Source: Treponema sp.
GTDB lineage: Bacteria; Spirochaetota; Spirochaetia; Treponematales; Breznakiellaceae
Length of the DNA stretch: 6,387 nucleotides
Assembly (NCBI GenBank): GCA_031264395.1
Contig: JAISEB010000102.1
Location: 1 to 6,387, forward strand
Direction: 5' to 3'
The first letter of the stretch is position 1, and each line of letters starts with the position of its first letter. Made by a program: the position numbers and the translations under genes. This document shows, in pieces, positions 1 through 6,070 of this stretch. The notes below the pieces were generated by a model, which was not told the origin of the DNA, made no database searches, and saw only the letters and a list, made by a program, of their open reading frames with translations.

Positions 1-80
1 AGGCTGACGGACGAGCCGCCCCGAAAGGCGGCGCCCGCAAGCCAGGAGACTTTGGCGTGCGGCGGGCCTGTGCGGGCCCG
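1..80 (+). promoter_or_regulatory. Cobalamin (B12) riboswitch, 3' part only
   Basis: The B12-box-like segment at 39-56 (AAGCCAGGAGACTTTGGC) matches the conserved 3' motif of cobalamin riboswitches (family pattern roughly AGYCMGGAGACCKGCC), although its last bases diverge. Ahead of it, GGCTGACGGACGAGCC (2-17) resembles the core segment that carries GCTGACGC in the E. coli btuB leader. A perfect 6-bp stem (15-20 with 27-32) lies between the two. Directly after the box, 63-68 pairs with 75-80 around a 6-base loop, which fits the position of the regulatory hairpin whose loop kisses the core. The 5' half of the aptamer is outside the window. The downstream BtuB-like receptor supports the call: such receptors are classic targets, repressed when adenosyl- or other cobalamins bind. 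Confidence 0.8.
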
Positions 81-107
81 TATCCTGTTCTAAGGCTTCG
101 GGGATTG

Positions 108-134
108 GGCCTTGAGAAAAGTCCGTATTTTTTT
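108..134 (+). terminator. Possible weak attenuator in the riboswitch leader
   Basis: An imperfect hairpin (108-113 with 119-124, one mismatch) is followed after three bases by a run of seven T (128-134). This could be a premature terminator for the B12-controlled transcript. The stem is short and flawed, and the downstream RBS structures offer an alternative mode of control, so the call is weak. Confidence 0.25.
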
Positions 135-143
135 CGCCGGTAT

Positions 144-253
144 TTTTCCTCAAGAGCTTCCGGATTCCCGGAAACTTCCCGGAGCGGAATTCCGCTTTGG
201 GGAATTCCCCGAATTTCCGCGGCTTCCGCGGAAAGGAGATATCATGAGGAAAA
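144..253 (+). promoter_or_regulatory. Palindrome-rich leader up to the RBS (likely expression platform)
   Basis: Four successive self-complementary elements are visible: 158-163/168-173 (6 bp, 4-base loop), 183-196 (14-base perfect palindrome), 199-210 (12-base perfect palindrome) and 214-222/226-234 (9 bp, 3-base loop). The last stem takes in the first two A residues of the Shine-Dalgarno sequence AAGGAG (233-238), five bases before the ATG at 244. In addition, TTTTCCTC (144-151) can pair for 8 bp with 246-253, covering the G of the start codon and enclosing all four hairpins. Repeated GGAATTCC and TTCCGC units also allow alternative pairings. I infer translational control by the upstream riboswitch; the pairings themselves are read directly. 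Confidence 0.5.
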
Positions 254-726
254 TTTCATTGCTGTTTTTGGCGGCTTTTCTTGCCGGGGCGTTCTTCTTC
301 TCCGGCTGCGATACGGACAGCGGGACAAACCCGTTCGAGACCATTCCCGTTCCCATGCCCATAGCCCTTACCGGCACATGGGAAGGAATCATTGAATATG
401 GCGGCTATAAAGAGGAATATACAATTAATGCGGCAACCTTTACTTCCAGCTTTGCAGGGGTGGTTTCTTATGCGGGCTCCGTTATCGATGTCCGCCTCGA
501 CGCCTTCGGGGGCGGGTATATCACAATACGGTACACGGAGAACGACTGGAATCCGGGCGCTGTGGGAAAATATTATGTCATTCACTGGAAGAATCTGGCC
601 GGCTCAAGCATAGACATTTCGGGGTCCCGTGACGGAGACGGCAAGGCAACGCTGTGGGAAGCCGAATATGAATACGTGATCTGGAACGGGTATTTTTCCG
701 TTTACAGTTCCTGCGTTAAAAAATAA
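244..726 (+). CDS. Small predicted lipoprotein, first gene of the B12-riboswitch unit
   Basis: The product is 160 residues of unknown family. Residues 1-21 form a lipoprotein signal peptide: basic MRK, a hydrophobic core, then a lipobox FSGC with the lipidated Cys at 22. The mature part is short, with no further membrane segment. It is rich in Gly, Tyr and aromatic residues, starts its folded part with TGTWEG near 43-48, and carries YITIRYTENDWNPG and GKYYVIHWKNLAG further on, which suggests an all-beta domain. The start at 244 is chosen over an in-frame TTG at 112 because of the strong AAGGAG five bases upstream and because the signal peptide begins there. It lies between a cobalamin riboswitch and a BtuB-like receptor, so a role in capturing corrinoids at the outer membrane is a reasonable inference, but no residue proves binding. 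Only the lipoprotein nature is firm. Confidence 0.85.
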   Translation: MRKISLLFLAAFLAGAFFFSGCDTDSGTNPFETIPVPMPIALTGTWEGIIEYGGYKEEYTINAATFTSSFAGVVSYAGSVIDVRLDAFGGGYITIRYTENDWNPGAVGKYYVIHWKNLAGSSIDISGSRDGDGKATLWEAEYEYVIWNGYFSVYSSCVKK

Positions 727-727
727 A

Positions 728-2971
728 ATGTTCCTGTATGCGTCAAAGGGGAAGGGCCTTCTTCCAAGGCATTGGCATTTACTTTTTTCAGCGTCAAAAT
801 TCCCCTTAAAACAGCACGCTTTGAAGAAAAAATTTACCGCAAGGTCGAAAAAGTCGAAGAAGGAAGAGAAAGCGAAACTTTGTACCGAAACTTTTTCGAC
901 TTATTTTACTTTGCGGTTAAAAATTCTTCCAAAACCTGGTAATTGCCTGGAACATGAAAGTAAATGCAGTCGCACTGGCCTTCTTCTTCCCCTGCTCTTT
1001 GCCTTGATGTTCTTTCCCCTGTGCCCCGGCGAAGGCCAGGAAACGGAAGATGATTTTTCGGGCGGTGAACTTCCCTTTATGGAAGACGAGGGGATCACCA
1101 TCACCGGAACCAGGGAAACTACCCAGCAGATAAGAACCATAGGCGGCGAAGAAATAAAGCGCCTTCACGCCCCGGATCTTCCGGCCCTGCTTGAACAGGC
1201 CCTGAATCTGGTTTCCGTCCGTTACGGCCCCTACGGTAGCCAGGCGGACATCAGCATCCGGGGCTTTGACTCCGAGCGCGTTGCCGTTCTTGTAAACGGC
1301 GTTCCCGCTTCTTCCCCCCTGTCCGGTGATTTTGATTTTAGTACGATTGACGTTAACTCGATAGAAAAAATCGAAGTGATCTACGGAGGGTCCGACACTA
1401 CCTACAATATTTCAGGCGCAATGGGGGGAGTTCTCAACATCATCACCGTGCCGGAAGGTCGGCAGGAAGGCCGGATTGGGGGAAGCGTTTCCAATACATC
1501 CGCCATGCCGGGAATGTACTACGACGGCAGGGGAAAAAAGACGAAGCCCCAATGGCAGGATCTTCTGGACGCCCAGCGCCTTGGTTTTTTTGCCTCAAGG
1601 GAAATTGGAGATTTTTCCCTGTCCGCCGACTGGTTCGGCGTCCGGGCGGCGAATCATTATCTTGTCAAAAACTATCACGGCATAACCCGCAGAAAGGAAC
1701 ACAACGAAGTATGGGATACAGGATTTTCCGCTTCCCTCGTATGGAATTTGCCGGAGCATACAAAGCTCATCGCGCAGGGAAGCGTTTACTACGGCGACAA
1801 AAATTTTCCGGCGGCCGCCGTATCGAACGTCTTTGAAAATCAGCGGGATTTTTCTTCACGGGAAAATCTTATGCTAAAGACGCCCCGGATTTTAAGCGAC
1901 AGCCTTGCCGCGGAATTTTCCGCCAGCCACAGCCTGCAAAGGCTGGACCACAGGGCTCAGGGAGAAGATTCGCTTCACGGGATACATACCCTTCAGTTTA
2001 TAAGCCGCTGGGCATGGTACCCGGCCGGGCCGCTGGTCGTAAGGACAGGGGGAGACTACCGCTACAGCCGTCTTGATTCCACCGGCATCGGCGCAAGGGC
2101 CGGCCAGAACGGCGGGATCTACATTACCGCCGAATATACTCCCTTTAAAAAATTACTCGTTGTTTCATCGGTAAAAGCAAATTTCAACGGGGGAAAAGAC
2201 ATGCCCTTTGCCGCCGTGCCGCTTCCCAAATTCGGGCTGGCTTTTTTTGCCGCCGAATGGCTTACCATTAAAAACAACTACTTCCGCAGTTTTAAATTCC
2301 CCGACTTCGAGGATCTCTACTGGGACCAGGCGGGGTATTACGGCAACCCGGATCTCAAGCCGGAAGACGCATGGGGAACGGATCTTGGCGCCGCTCTTCG
2401 CTTCGGCACTCTGTTCAATATGGAAAGCACGGTTTATGCACAGGAAACGGACAATTCCATTCACTGGAGCAATTCCAGCGGAAGGTGGAGGCCCGAAAAT
2501 ACGGCGCGGGCGGTATTTTTTGGATGGGATTCCCGCGCGGGTTTTGAAATACCGGTTTCTTTGGGGCCGGTAAAAAAAATTGTCCCCTCCGTTTCCTATA
2601 AATTCCTTCTGACGTATGTACTTACAGGCAGTTCGGGAGAACACATGGGCTTTGCGGCCGGCGTCCGTATTCCCTATGCGCCCGTGCATACGGCGGGCCT
2701 TTCGGTTGAACTGCCCTGGGAAACAGGTTCCCTCCTTGTCTCGGGCAATTACACGGGTTTCCGTTATGCGGGCTATACGTCAAAGGCGAACACGAGGCCT
2801 CTTGATCCCGGCTTTCTTCTTACCGTTACGGTAAACCAAAAGGCGGGAAAAAATCTTTCCGCGTTTGCCGTCTTCAGGAATATTCTGGATCAATCTTGTG
2901 TTTCTTTTGACGATTATCCCATGCCGGGCTTCACGGCAACCGTGGGGCTGCGCCTTGAGTTTGAAATGTGA
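728..2971 (+). CDS. TonB-dependent outer-membrane receptor, BtuB-like (true start uncertain)
   Basis: Probably imports cobalamin or another corrinoid across the outer membrane using TonB energy. In the 747-codon frame, residues 122-130 (GITITGTRE) look like the TonB-box and plug entry. The plug follows at about 135-245, with DISIRGFDSERVAVLVNGVP, then IEKIEVIYGG and GGVLNIIT, all typical of the family. The rest is barrel-like with alternating strands and ends GLRLEFEM, so the usual terminal aromatic residue is third from last. The first ~75 codons are A-rich, lack a Shine-Dalgarno at 728 and precede the signal peptide, so they are probably not translated. A natural start would be ATG 954, giving a protein of about 670 residues close to BtuB size, but it is in another frame (see the signal-peptide entry). 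CTG 947 is an in-frame but poor alternative. B12 substrate is inferred from the riboswitch; the receptor family is clear. Confidence 0.88.
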   Translation: MFLYASKGKGLLPRHWHLLFSASKFPLKQHALKKKFTARSKKSKKEEKAKLCTETFSTYFTLRLKILPKPGNCLEHESKCSRTGLLLPLLFALMFFPLCPGEGQETEDDFSGGELPFMEDEGITITGTRETTQQIRTIGGEEIKRLHAPDLPALLEQALNLVSVRYGPYGSQADISIRGFDSERVAVLVNGVPASSPLSGDFDFSTIDVNSIEKIEVIYGGSDTTYNISGAMGGVLNIITVPEGRQEGRIGGSVSNTSAMPGMYYDGRGKKTKPQWQDLLDAQRLGFFASREIGDFSLSADWFGVRAANHYLVKNYHGITRRKEHNEVWDTGFSASLVWNLPEHTKLIAQGSVYYGDKNFPAAAVSNVFENQRDFSSRENLMLKTPRILSDSLAAEFSASHSLQRLDHRAQGEDSLHGIHTLQFISRWAWYPAGPLVVRTGGDYRYSRLDSTGIGARAGQNGGIYITAEYTPFKKLLVVSSVKANFNGGKDMPFAAVPLPKFGLAFFAAEWLTIKNNYFRSFKFPDFEDLYWDQAGYYGNPDLKPEDAWGTDLGAALRFGTLFNMESTVYAQETDNSIHWSNSSGRWRPENTARAVFFGWDSRAGFEIPVSLGPVKKIVPSVSYKFLLTYVLTGSSGEHMGFAAGVRIPYAPVHTAGLSVELPWETGSLLVSGNYTGFRYAGYTSKANTRPLDPGFLLTVTVNQKAGKNLSAFAVFRNILDQSCVSFDDYPMPGFTATVGLRLEFEM
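823..929 (+). repeat. Long imperfect inverted repeat between lipoprotein and receptor genes
   Basis: The strongest arms are GTCGAAAAAGT (844-854) and its exact reverse complement at 890-900. They are extended by ACCGCAA (836-842) with TTGCGGT (911-917), after a 9-base one-sided bulge, and by weaker outer pairing of 823-826 with 926-929. The loop is about 35 bases. The stretch is A-rich, unlike the genes on either side, and lies inside the doubtful 5' part of the receptor open frame. It may be an RNA structure between the two genes or a small mobile-type repeat; copies elsewhere cannot be seen from here. Confidence 0.5.
954..1036 (+). other. Signal peptide of the receptor, split over two frames
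   Basis: From ATG 954 one frame gives MKVNAVALAFFFP, a typical signal-peptide beginning, and then stops at 1005-1007 (TGA). The receptor frame supplies the matching second half, LLFALMFFPLCPGEG, from 993 on. Adding one C to the CCCC run at 989-992 would join the halves into a single standard signal peptide ahead of the mature receptor. As written, the receptor frame has no good start codon near this point. Either the sequence lacks one base, or the gene is frameshifted, or slippage occurs at the C run. No clear Shine-Dalgarno precedes 954. Confidence 0.5.
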
Positions 2972-3026
2972 ACGGGGAACATGCGGGTTAAACCGATAGG
3001 GTAGTAAACCGGACATTCGAATAACT

Positions 3027-3055
3027 CTCTTGAAACCCAACCGGGGTTTCAAGAG
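3027..3055. terminator. Two-way terminator between convergent receptor and glnS
   Basis: A perfect 12-bp stem (3027-3038 with 3044-3055) closes a 5-base loop, with a T-rich stretch following on the + side (3061-3070). On the - side the flank is only mildly T-rich. It sits 55 bases after the receptor stop. The right arm contains the last sense codon and the TGA stop of glnS (stop at 3049-3051), so the hairpin serves both genes and overlaps the glnS reading frame. Confidence 0.8.
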
Positions 3056-4827
3056 GTCCCCTTTATTTTTGCCCATGTGTCCCTGAGGCCTATGGTCTTG
3101 TTGAACACGGGCCGTCCCCCCTCAGAGCCGCCGGGGAGCGCGTCACGCGCAAAATAACCGAGCCGCTCAAACTGGCGGCGGTCTCCCGGCTGTGTATCGG
3201 CGAGGGACGGTTCGCCCCAGGCAAGGGGAATGACCTCAAGCGAATGCGGGTTAAGGTTGCAGGTAAAGTCACCGGCGGAACCGTTGGGCCGGGGGGAAAC
3301 TTCCATGGGCCGTTCGGCGCTGAAAAGATAATCGTAGATACGCACTTCAATGGGAACGGCGGAGGACGCGGAAACCCAGTGAATGGTCCCCTTTACCTTG
3401 CGGTTGTCGGGGGCGTTGCCCCCCCTGGTCGAAGGATCGTAGGTACAGCGCACGGCGGCAATGTTTCCTTCCCCGTCCCTGTCAAAACCCGTGCAGGTAA
3501 CAATATAGCCATAACGCAGACGGACGCTGCTGCCGCCCTCTCCGCCTTTTCCCGGATACAGGCGGAAATATTTCGGCGGCGGATTTTCTTCAAAATCGTC
3601 GCGCTCTATCCACAATTCCCCCGAAAAAGGAATCTTCCGCGTTCCCGCCTTTTCATCTTCGGGATTGTTGACGGCCTCAAGTTCCTCAACCCTGCCTGAA
3701 GGCCAGTTTTCAATGATCAGTTTCAGCGGCCGGAGCACCGCCATGGCCCTGAGGCACCGCCTGTTAAGGTCTTCCCGCAGGCAGTATTCAAGAAAGGCAA
3801 TGTCCACCATGCTGTCGGTTTTGGAAATGCCAATCTGGGAAACAAAATTCCGTATTGCCCCGGGAGTGTAGCCCCGGCGGCGGAGCCCCGCGATGGTCGG
3901 CATGCGGGGATCGTCCCAGCCTTCGACGTGTTTTTCCTGCACCAGGCGGAGGAGCCAGCGCTTGCTCATCACCGTATGGGTCAGGTTAAGCCGGGCGAAT
4001 TCTATCTGCCGCGAGGGGAAGACTTCCGCCTCTTTGATAAACCACTCGTACAGGGGACGGTGTATTTCGTATTCAAGGGAACAGAGGGAATGGGTAATCC
4101 CCTCCTTTGCGTCGGAAAGGGGATGCTGAAAATCGTACATGGGGTAAATGCACCAGGCATTCCCCGTGCGGTAATGGGATTCACGGCGTATGCGGTACAT
4201 CACCGGGTCCCGCATAAGGAGATTCGGATGTGTCATGTCGATTTTGGCCCGCAGGGTCTTTTCCCCGTCGGCAAATTCCCCCGCGCGCATGCGGGCAAAA
4301 AGATCGAGGTTTTCCGCGGCCGGGCGATCCCGGTACGGGCTGTTCCGCCCAGGAGGGGTAAGGGTGATGTTGTTTTTATCCTCCACCGCCGTTCCCCGGT
4401 ATTCGCTGATCTCCTCCTCCGAAAGATCGTCTACATAGGCGCGGCCCTTTTTAATGATCTTCACCGCCAGTTCATAAAGGTATTCATAATAATCACTGGC
4501 GTAATATTCCCGGTCTTCCCAGTCGTAGCCCATCCATGCAACGTCCCGCTTGATGGCTTCCACATAGGAACTGTCTTCTTTTTCGGGATTGGTATCATCG
4601 AAGCGGAGGTTGCATTTGCCCCCGAATTTTTCCGCCATGGAAAAATCAATGTAAAACGCCTTGCAGTGGCCGATATGGAGCCAGCCGTTGGGTTCCGGCG
4701 GGAAACGGGTATGCACATGATCAAAACGGCCGGCGGCAAGATCCTCTTTGATGAATTCGGTTATGAAGTCGGAACCTTCGCCCCCGGCCGTTCCTCCCGC
4801 CCCGGCGGCATTATCCGCAGCAGCCAT
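3049..4827 (-). CDS. glnS: Glutaminyl-tRNA synthetase
   Basis: Class I synthetase that joins glutamine to tRNA-Gln in the cytoplasm. In the 592-residue product, FPPEPNG (42-48) and HIGH (51-54) form the ATP-binding signature, followed by CNLRFDDTNP (72-81), the EYRGT segment (142-146), RAKIDM (193-198), CIYPMYDF (226-233) and the second signature VMSKR (286-290). The C-terminal beta-barrel anticodon-binding part is present (PFSGELWI, KVKGTIHWV and the closing GLRDTWAK). Length is slightly above the ~554 residues of the E. coli enzyme, partly through Gly-rich insertions in the C-terminal part. The start at 4827 is chosen because GGAG stands six bases before it; the longer open frame to 4944 would run into the upstream gene. 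The N-terminus is a short Ala/Gly-rich tail with no added domain. Last gene of a three-gene set, 11 bases after its neighbour. Confidence 0.96.
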   Translation of the reverse strand: MAAADNAAGAGGTAGGEGSDFITEFIKEDLAAGRFDHVHTRFPPEPNGWLHIGHCKAFYIDFSMAEKFGGKCNLRFDDTNPEKEDSSYVEAIKRDVAWMGYDWEDREYYASDYYEYLYELAVKIIKKGRAYVDDLSEEEISEYRGTAVEDKNNITLTPPGRNSPYRDRPAAENLDLFARMRAGEFADGEKTLRAKIDMTHPNLLMRDPVMYRIRRESHYRTGNAWCIYPMYDFQHPLSDAKEGITHSLCSLEYEIHRPLYEWFIKEAEVFPSRQIEFARLNLTHTVMSKRWLLRLVQEKHVEGWDDPRMPTIAGLRRRGYTPGAIRNFVSQIGISKTDSMVDIAFLEYCLREDLNRRCLRAMAVLRPLKLIIENWPSGRVEELEAVNNPEDEKAGTRKIPFSGELWIERDDFEENPPPKYFRLYPGKGGEGGSSVRLRYGYIVTCTGFDRDGEGNIAAVRCTYDPSTRGGNAPDNRKVKGTIHWVSASSAVPIEVRIYDYLFSAERPMEVSPRPNGSAGDFTCNLNPHSLEVIPLAWGEPSLADTQPGDRRQFERLGYFARDALPGGSEGGRPVFNKTIGLRDTWAKIKGTS

Positions 4828-4838
4828 ATCGTTCTCCG

Positions 4839-5411
4839 TTAAAAGTTGGTAAGATAACAGATGCCGACAAGCAGCACTGCCCAGAGACTGTCGCTGCCGG
4901 TCTTGACGCCGGTTCCAAGGCAGCCAAGATGGCCCCCGTACCACCAGAAGAGGCCCATCTGTATATCAATACGCATGGTATATTCGGTAAAATCTTCCTG
5001 CCCGCTCTGCGCGCCGAAAAAAAGATAGGCCAGTTCATCCAGAACCGCCCCAAAATCCCTGATGGCTTTTTCAAAATTCCCCTGTTCTATTTCGGCAATA
5101 AAGCCGGGAATCCTGTCCTGGAGTTTTTCCTTGCGGCCCTCGTCGGCCTTTTCAACCCAGGTTTTTTGTATCAGGAGATCGAGGTTATTCTGAAAATGAC
5201 AAAGGAAACGGTGCATCTCGTTACCGGATTTGTTTTCCGCAAGAAGTCTTCTGTAATCGGCCCCTATGCCCAAAACATCCGCAAAGGCCGCCGCGGACAC
5301 GGCGTCCGGCCCCTGTACGCCCGAAAAACCTCCGGGCGGAAAAAGAGCTTCCGCAATTTTCCGGTACTCACCGGGGATTGACATATTGGCGCATGGCGGA
5401 CAGCTGTACAT
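4839..5411 (-). CDS. Conserved-looking protein of unknown function upstream of glnS
   Basis: A 190-residue protein that I do not recognise. It begins with a CPPC pair (residues 4-7), continues with a mainly helical, charged middle (EMHRFLCHFQNNLDLLIQ at 65-82, then a Lys/Glu-rich stretch around 87-98), and ends with an aromatic and glycine-rich part (MGLFWWYGGHLGCLG at 152-166) and a hydrophobic tail (176-190). That tail is short for a membrane helix. There is no signal peptide. The start at 5411 has a weak GAG five bases upstream; Met 10 (codon 5382-5384) is an alternative with no ribosome site. The gene lies 31 bases after the Nudix gene and 11 bases before glnS, so it is probably co-transcribed. 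A role linked to translation is only a guess from position. Confidence 0.75.
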   Translation of the reverse strand: MYSCPPCANMSIPGEYRKIAEALFPPGGFSGVQGPDAVSAAAFADVLGIGADYRRLLAENKSGNEMHRFLCHFQNNLDLLIQKTWVEKADEGRKEKLQDRIPGFIAEIEQGNFEKAIRDFGAVLDELAYLFFGAQSGQEDFTEYTMRIDIQMGLFWWYGGHLGCLGTGVKTGSDSLWAVLLVGICYLTNF

Positions 5412-5442
5412 GTCTCAACTTTGCTGATAAAACGTGAAATAG

Positions 5443-6012
5443 TCAAGCCGAACGCCGCTTCCACGCGTCATAGGCGGCAAGGGCCTTCTTCACCGATTCA
5501 AAGGCAATTTCGGCGGGATCAATTTCACCGTACCGCAGAAGGCGGATCTCCAGAATCTCCGATTTTTCAATCGTAAAATCTTTTTCGCCAAGCCCCGGAG
5601 CGTCGACGGTAAAAAACAGATCGCAGGTATTGTAGACGACGCCCCTGTAGGGGTACACGTTGGGAAAAGAAGCAAAGAGGACAAAGGGAAAGGAACCGTC
5701 CGGGGAACACGGAACCTCCCAGCCAAGCTCTTCCCTCAGTTCCCGGCGGAGCCCTTCCATGGCCCCTTCGCCGGGGTCCACAAAACCGCCGGGAAGATCC
5801 AGCCTGCCCCGGCCGGGTTCCCTTCCCCGGACAAGAAAGAGAATGCGTTCTTCGGCAGGGCCCTTCGCGCCTGAATCCCCCGGAATCCGCACCACACAGG
5901 CGGTAGCGGCCGCGGTATTGTGGTAATACACAAAGCCGCAGGAGGAACAGCGGAATTTGTTCCGTTCAAACATTATTTCAGGCGACGCGCAGGACGGACA
6001 ATAGGTAAACAC
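5443..6012 (-). CDS. Nudix hydrolase with N-terminal zinc ribbon
   Basis: Hydrolyses a nucleoside diphosphate linked to another group (X), using divalent metal; the substrate is not predictable from the sequence. In the 189-residue product, Cys 5, 8, 22 and 25 form a CxxC-x13-CxxC zinc ribbon. The Nudix box is complete at 76-98: G76, E82, R90-E91, E94-E95 and G97 fit GX5EX7REUXEEXGU. The layout recalls the zinc-ribbon Nudix enzymes related to NudC, but I do not see NudC's SQPWPFPxS motif, so NADH pyrophosphatase is not claimed. The start is GTG at 6012, favoured because it alone keeps the first cysteine pair; Met 14 would lose it. No clear Shine-Dalgarno is visible upstream. First gene of the probable Nudix, unknown protein, glnS operon. 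Confidence 0.92.
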   Translation of the reverse strand: MFTYCPSCASPEIMFERNKFRCSSCGFVYYHNTAAATACVVRIPGDSGAKGPAEERILFLVRGREPGRGRLDLPGGFVDPGEGAMEGLRRELREELGWEVPCSPDGSFPFVLFASFPNVYPYRGVVYNTCDLFFTVDAPGLGEKDFTIEKSEILEIRLLRYGEIDPAEIAFESVKKALAAYDAWKRRSA

Positions 6013-6033
6013 GCTGTGATGGTATCACCATTA

Positions 6034-6062
6034 TTGAACATCGGCAAGAGATGGTATAAAAT
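6034..6062 (+). promoter_or_regulatory. Predicted sigma-70 promoter of the thioesterase gene
   Basis: TTGAAC (6034-6039) serves as -35 and TAAAAT (6057-6062) as -10, with 17 bases between. TATAAA at 6055-6060 is an alternative -10 with a 15-base spacer. Transcription would begin near 6068-6071, which is at or almost at the ATG. An ATGGT-ATC-ACCAT inverted repeat (6018-6030) lies just upstream and could be a small operator shared with the divergent Nudix gene; this is weak. Confidence 0.5.
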
Positions 6063-6070
6063 GACGAATC

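Noticed and set aside
112..243. N-terminal extension of the lipoprotein from TTG 112
   Set aside because: It would be encoded by the palindrome-rich leader, would bury the signal peptide, and ignores the strong ribosome site before 244.
750..788. Terminator after the lipoprotein gene (two exclusive 5-bp hairpins, then T6)
   Set aside because: The stems are short and the T run is 12 or more bases away from them, too far for a standard terminator.
2165..2689. 174-codon - strand frame inside the receptor gene
   Set aside because: It overlaps the clear beta-barrel region; the translation is Arg/Lys-rich with no recognisable motif.
3928..4842. Long open frame (304 codons) on the + strand opposite glnS
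   Set aside because: It is antisense to a fully convincing GlnRS with both signature motifs; its translation shows no domain, and GC-rich codon use explains the lack of stops.
4828..4944. Extension of glnS to an earlier start
   Set aside because: It would overlap the upstream gene's coding end, reads as unstructured basic sequence, and the start at 4827 has a well-placed GGAG.
4929..5381. 150-codon + strand frame opposite the unknown protein
   Set aside because: The - strand frame is collinear with glnS and the Nudix gene, and reads more like a natural protein.
5412..5442. Separate promoter for the unknown protein and glnS (TTGACT on the - strand)
   Set aside because: No acceptable -10 box lies at a proper distance within the gap.
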